From: Bacteroidaceae bacterium
GTDB lineage: Bacteria > Bacteroidota > Bacteroidia > Bacteroidales > Bacteroidaceae
Reading direction: 5' to 3'
Assembly (NCBI GenBank): GCA_024398515.1
Contig: JAKSIZ010000026.1
Span: 1-35,539 of the forward strand
DNA: 35,539 nt
This document shows positions 35,359 to 35,539 of the stretch, piece after piece (position 1 is the stretch's first letter; each line of letters begins with the position of its first letter). Position numbers and translations under genes: made by a program. Under the pieces are notes generated by a model, which was not told the origin of the DNA, did no database searches, and saw only the letters and a program-made list of their open reading frames with translations.

Positions 35359-35390
35359 CAAAGGTAATGTTTTTTTTCGTTATCAGCAAA
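35359..35390 (-). promoter_or_regulatory. Promoter of the PL11 gene
   Basis: Minus strand: TTTG at 35390-35387 and TACCTTTG at 35366-35359, spacer 20 nt. The -7 box ends 40 nt before the ATG at 35318. Confidence 0.82.
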
Positions 35391-35425
35391 TAATTTCGTG
35401 ATTGAGTGCATGCTTTTTTTCAGGC

Positions 35426-35457
35426 GAGCGATAGTTTTTCTCTCGTTGAGCGATAGT
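35426..35457 (-). repeat. Direct-repeat pair upstream of PL11
   Basis: ACTATCGCTC on the minus strand occurs at 35457-35448 and 35435-35426, 22 bp apart. It sits between the palindrome array and the promoter, as does the 23-bp-spaced pair at 261-297 upstream of GH105, but the sequence differs. A regulatory role is inferred from position and phasing. Confidence 0.55.
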
Positions 35458-35465
35458 GTTGCGAG

Positions 35466-35539
35466 AGACGAACGCTTAACCCGAAAAAAAGTTGTACAAC
35501 TTTCACTCGAAAGTTGTACAACATTCAGTTGAAAGTTGT
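35466..35539 (-). repeat. Triple-palindrome element C, upstream of PL11, cut by window end
   Basis: On the plus strand the units start at 35488 (perfect AAAGTTGTACAACTTT), 35510 (ending CATT) and 35532 (only 8 bp left), 22 bp apart. Read toward PL11 the spacers are CAACTG and CGAGTG, then a T-run and the box GTTAAGCGTTCGTCT (35480-35466), one mismatch from the box in element A and at the same 8-bp offset. The array ends 169 bp before the PL11 ATG. The window stops inside the outermost unit. Confidence 0.88.

Overview
This window looks like chromosomal DNA from a Bacteroidales bacterium, most likely Prevotella or a close relative. The evidence is the Bacteroidetes promoter pattern (TTTG, about 20 nt, TAnnTTTG) ahead of several genes, a tmRNA with a GETSYALAA tag, a class III fructose-1,6-bisphosphatase, a DUF4270 lipoprotein beside a short glycogen synthase, a streptopain-type C10 protease, lipoproteins with an SC lipobox, and dockerin-like C-termini. 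The genus is an inference from gene content; no sequence search was run.

Layout. 1-403 is non-coding: a REP-like hairpin, a triple-palindrome element (A) and a promoter. 404-1552 is a GH105 rhamnogalacturonyl hydrolase. 1553-2032 has no convincing gene but carries a ladder of short-loop hairpins. 2033-6898 is a plus-strand run: DUF1573 protein, S9 peptidase, TIGR04076-type protein, VanX-like dipeptidase, a short UDP-glucose-dehydrogenase-like protein and a YraN-type protein. From 6916 every gene is on the minus strand. A 3208-residue secreted LamG protein and a lipoprotein fill 6916-17084. The gap 17085-17915 holds three 44-bp tandem repeats, a probable folded inverted-repeat element and the tmRNA terminator. 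Next come tmRNA (17916-18317), then C10 protease, DUF4270 and glycogen synthase (18424-23285), methylmalonyl-CoA carboxyltransferase and epimerase (23366-25365), a gap with triple-palindrome element B, a probable operon of FtsE-like ATPase, lysC, lysA, a glycosyltransferase-like gene and fbp (25766-31928), NudC, and a PL11 rhamnogalacturonan lyase (32868-35318). The window ends inside a third triple-palindrome element (C).

How the genes may work together. The two pectin enzymes at the ends, PL11 and GH105, act in sequence on rhamnogalacturonan I: the lyase makes unsaturated oligosaccharides and GH105 removes the unsaturated uronic acid. The lysC-lysA pair serves lysine and diaminopimelate synthesis. 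Epimerase plus carboxyltransferase belong to the succinate-propionate route. Fbp and the short glycogen synthase belong to sugar storage and gluconeogenesis.

The most unusual signal is non-coding. GH105 and PL11, about 35 kb apart and on opposite strands, carry the same upstream architecture in the same orientation relative to the gene: three 16-bp palindromes at exact 22-bp spacing, a near-identical 15-bp box 8 bp further on, a pair of direct repeats 22-23 bp apart, then a promoter. The palindrome array ends 170 and 169 bp before the two start codons. Element B keeps the design and spacer pattern with a different palindrome. This could be a shared control region for pectin genes or a structured intergenic repeat family; only a genome-wide survey would decide.
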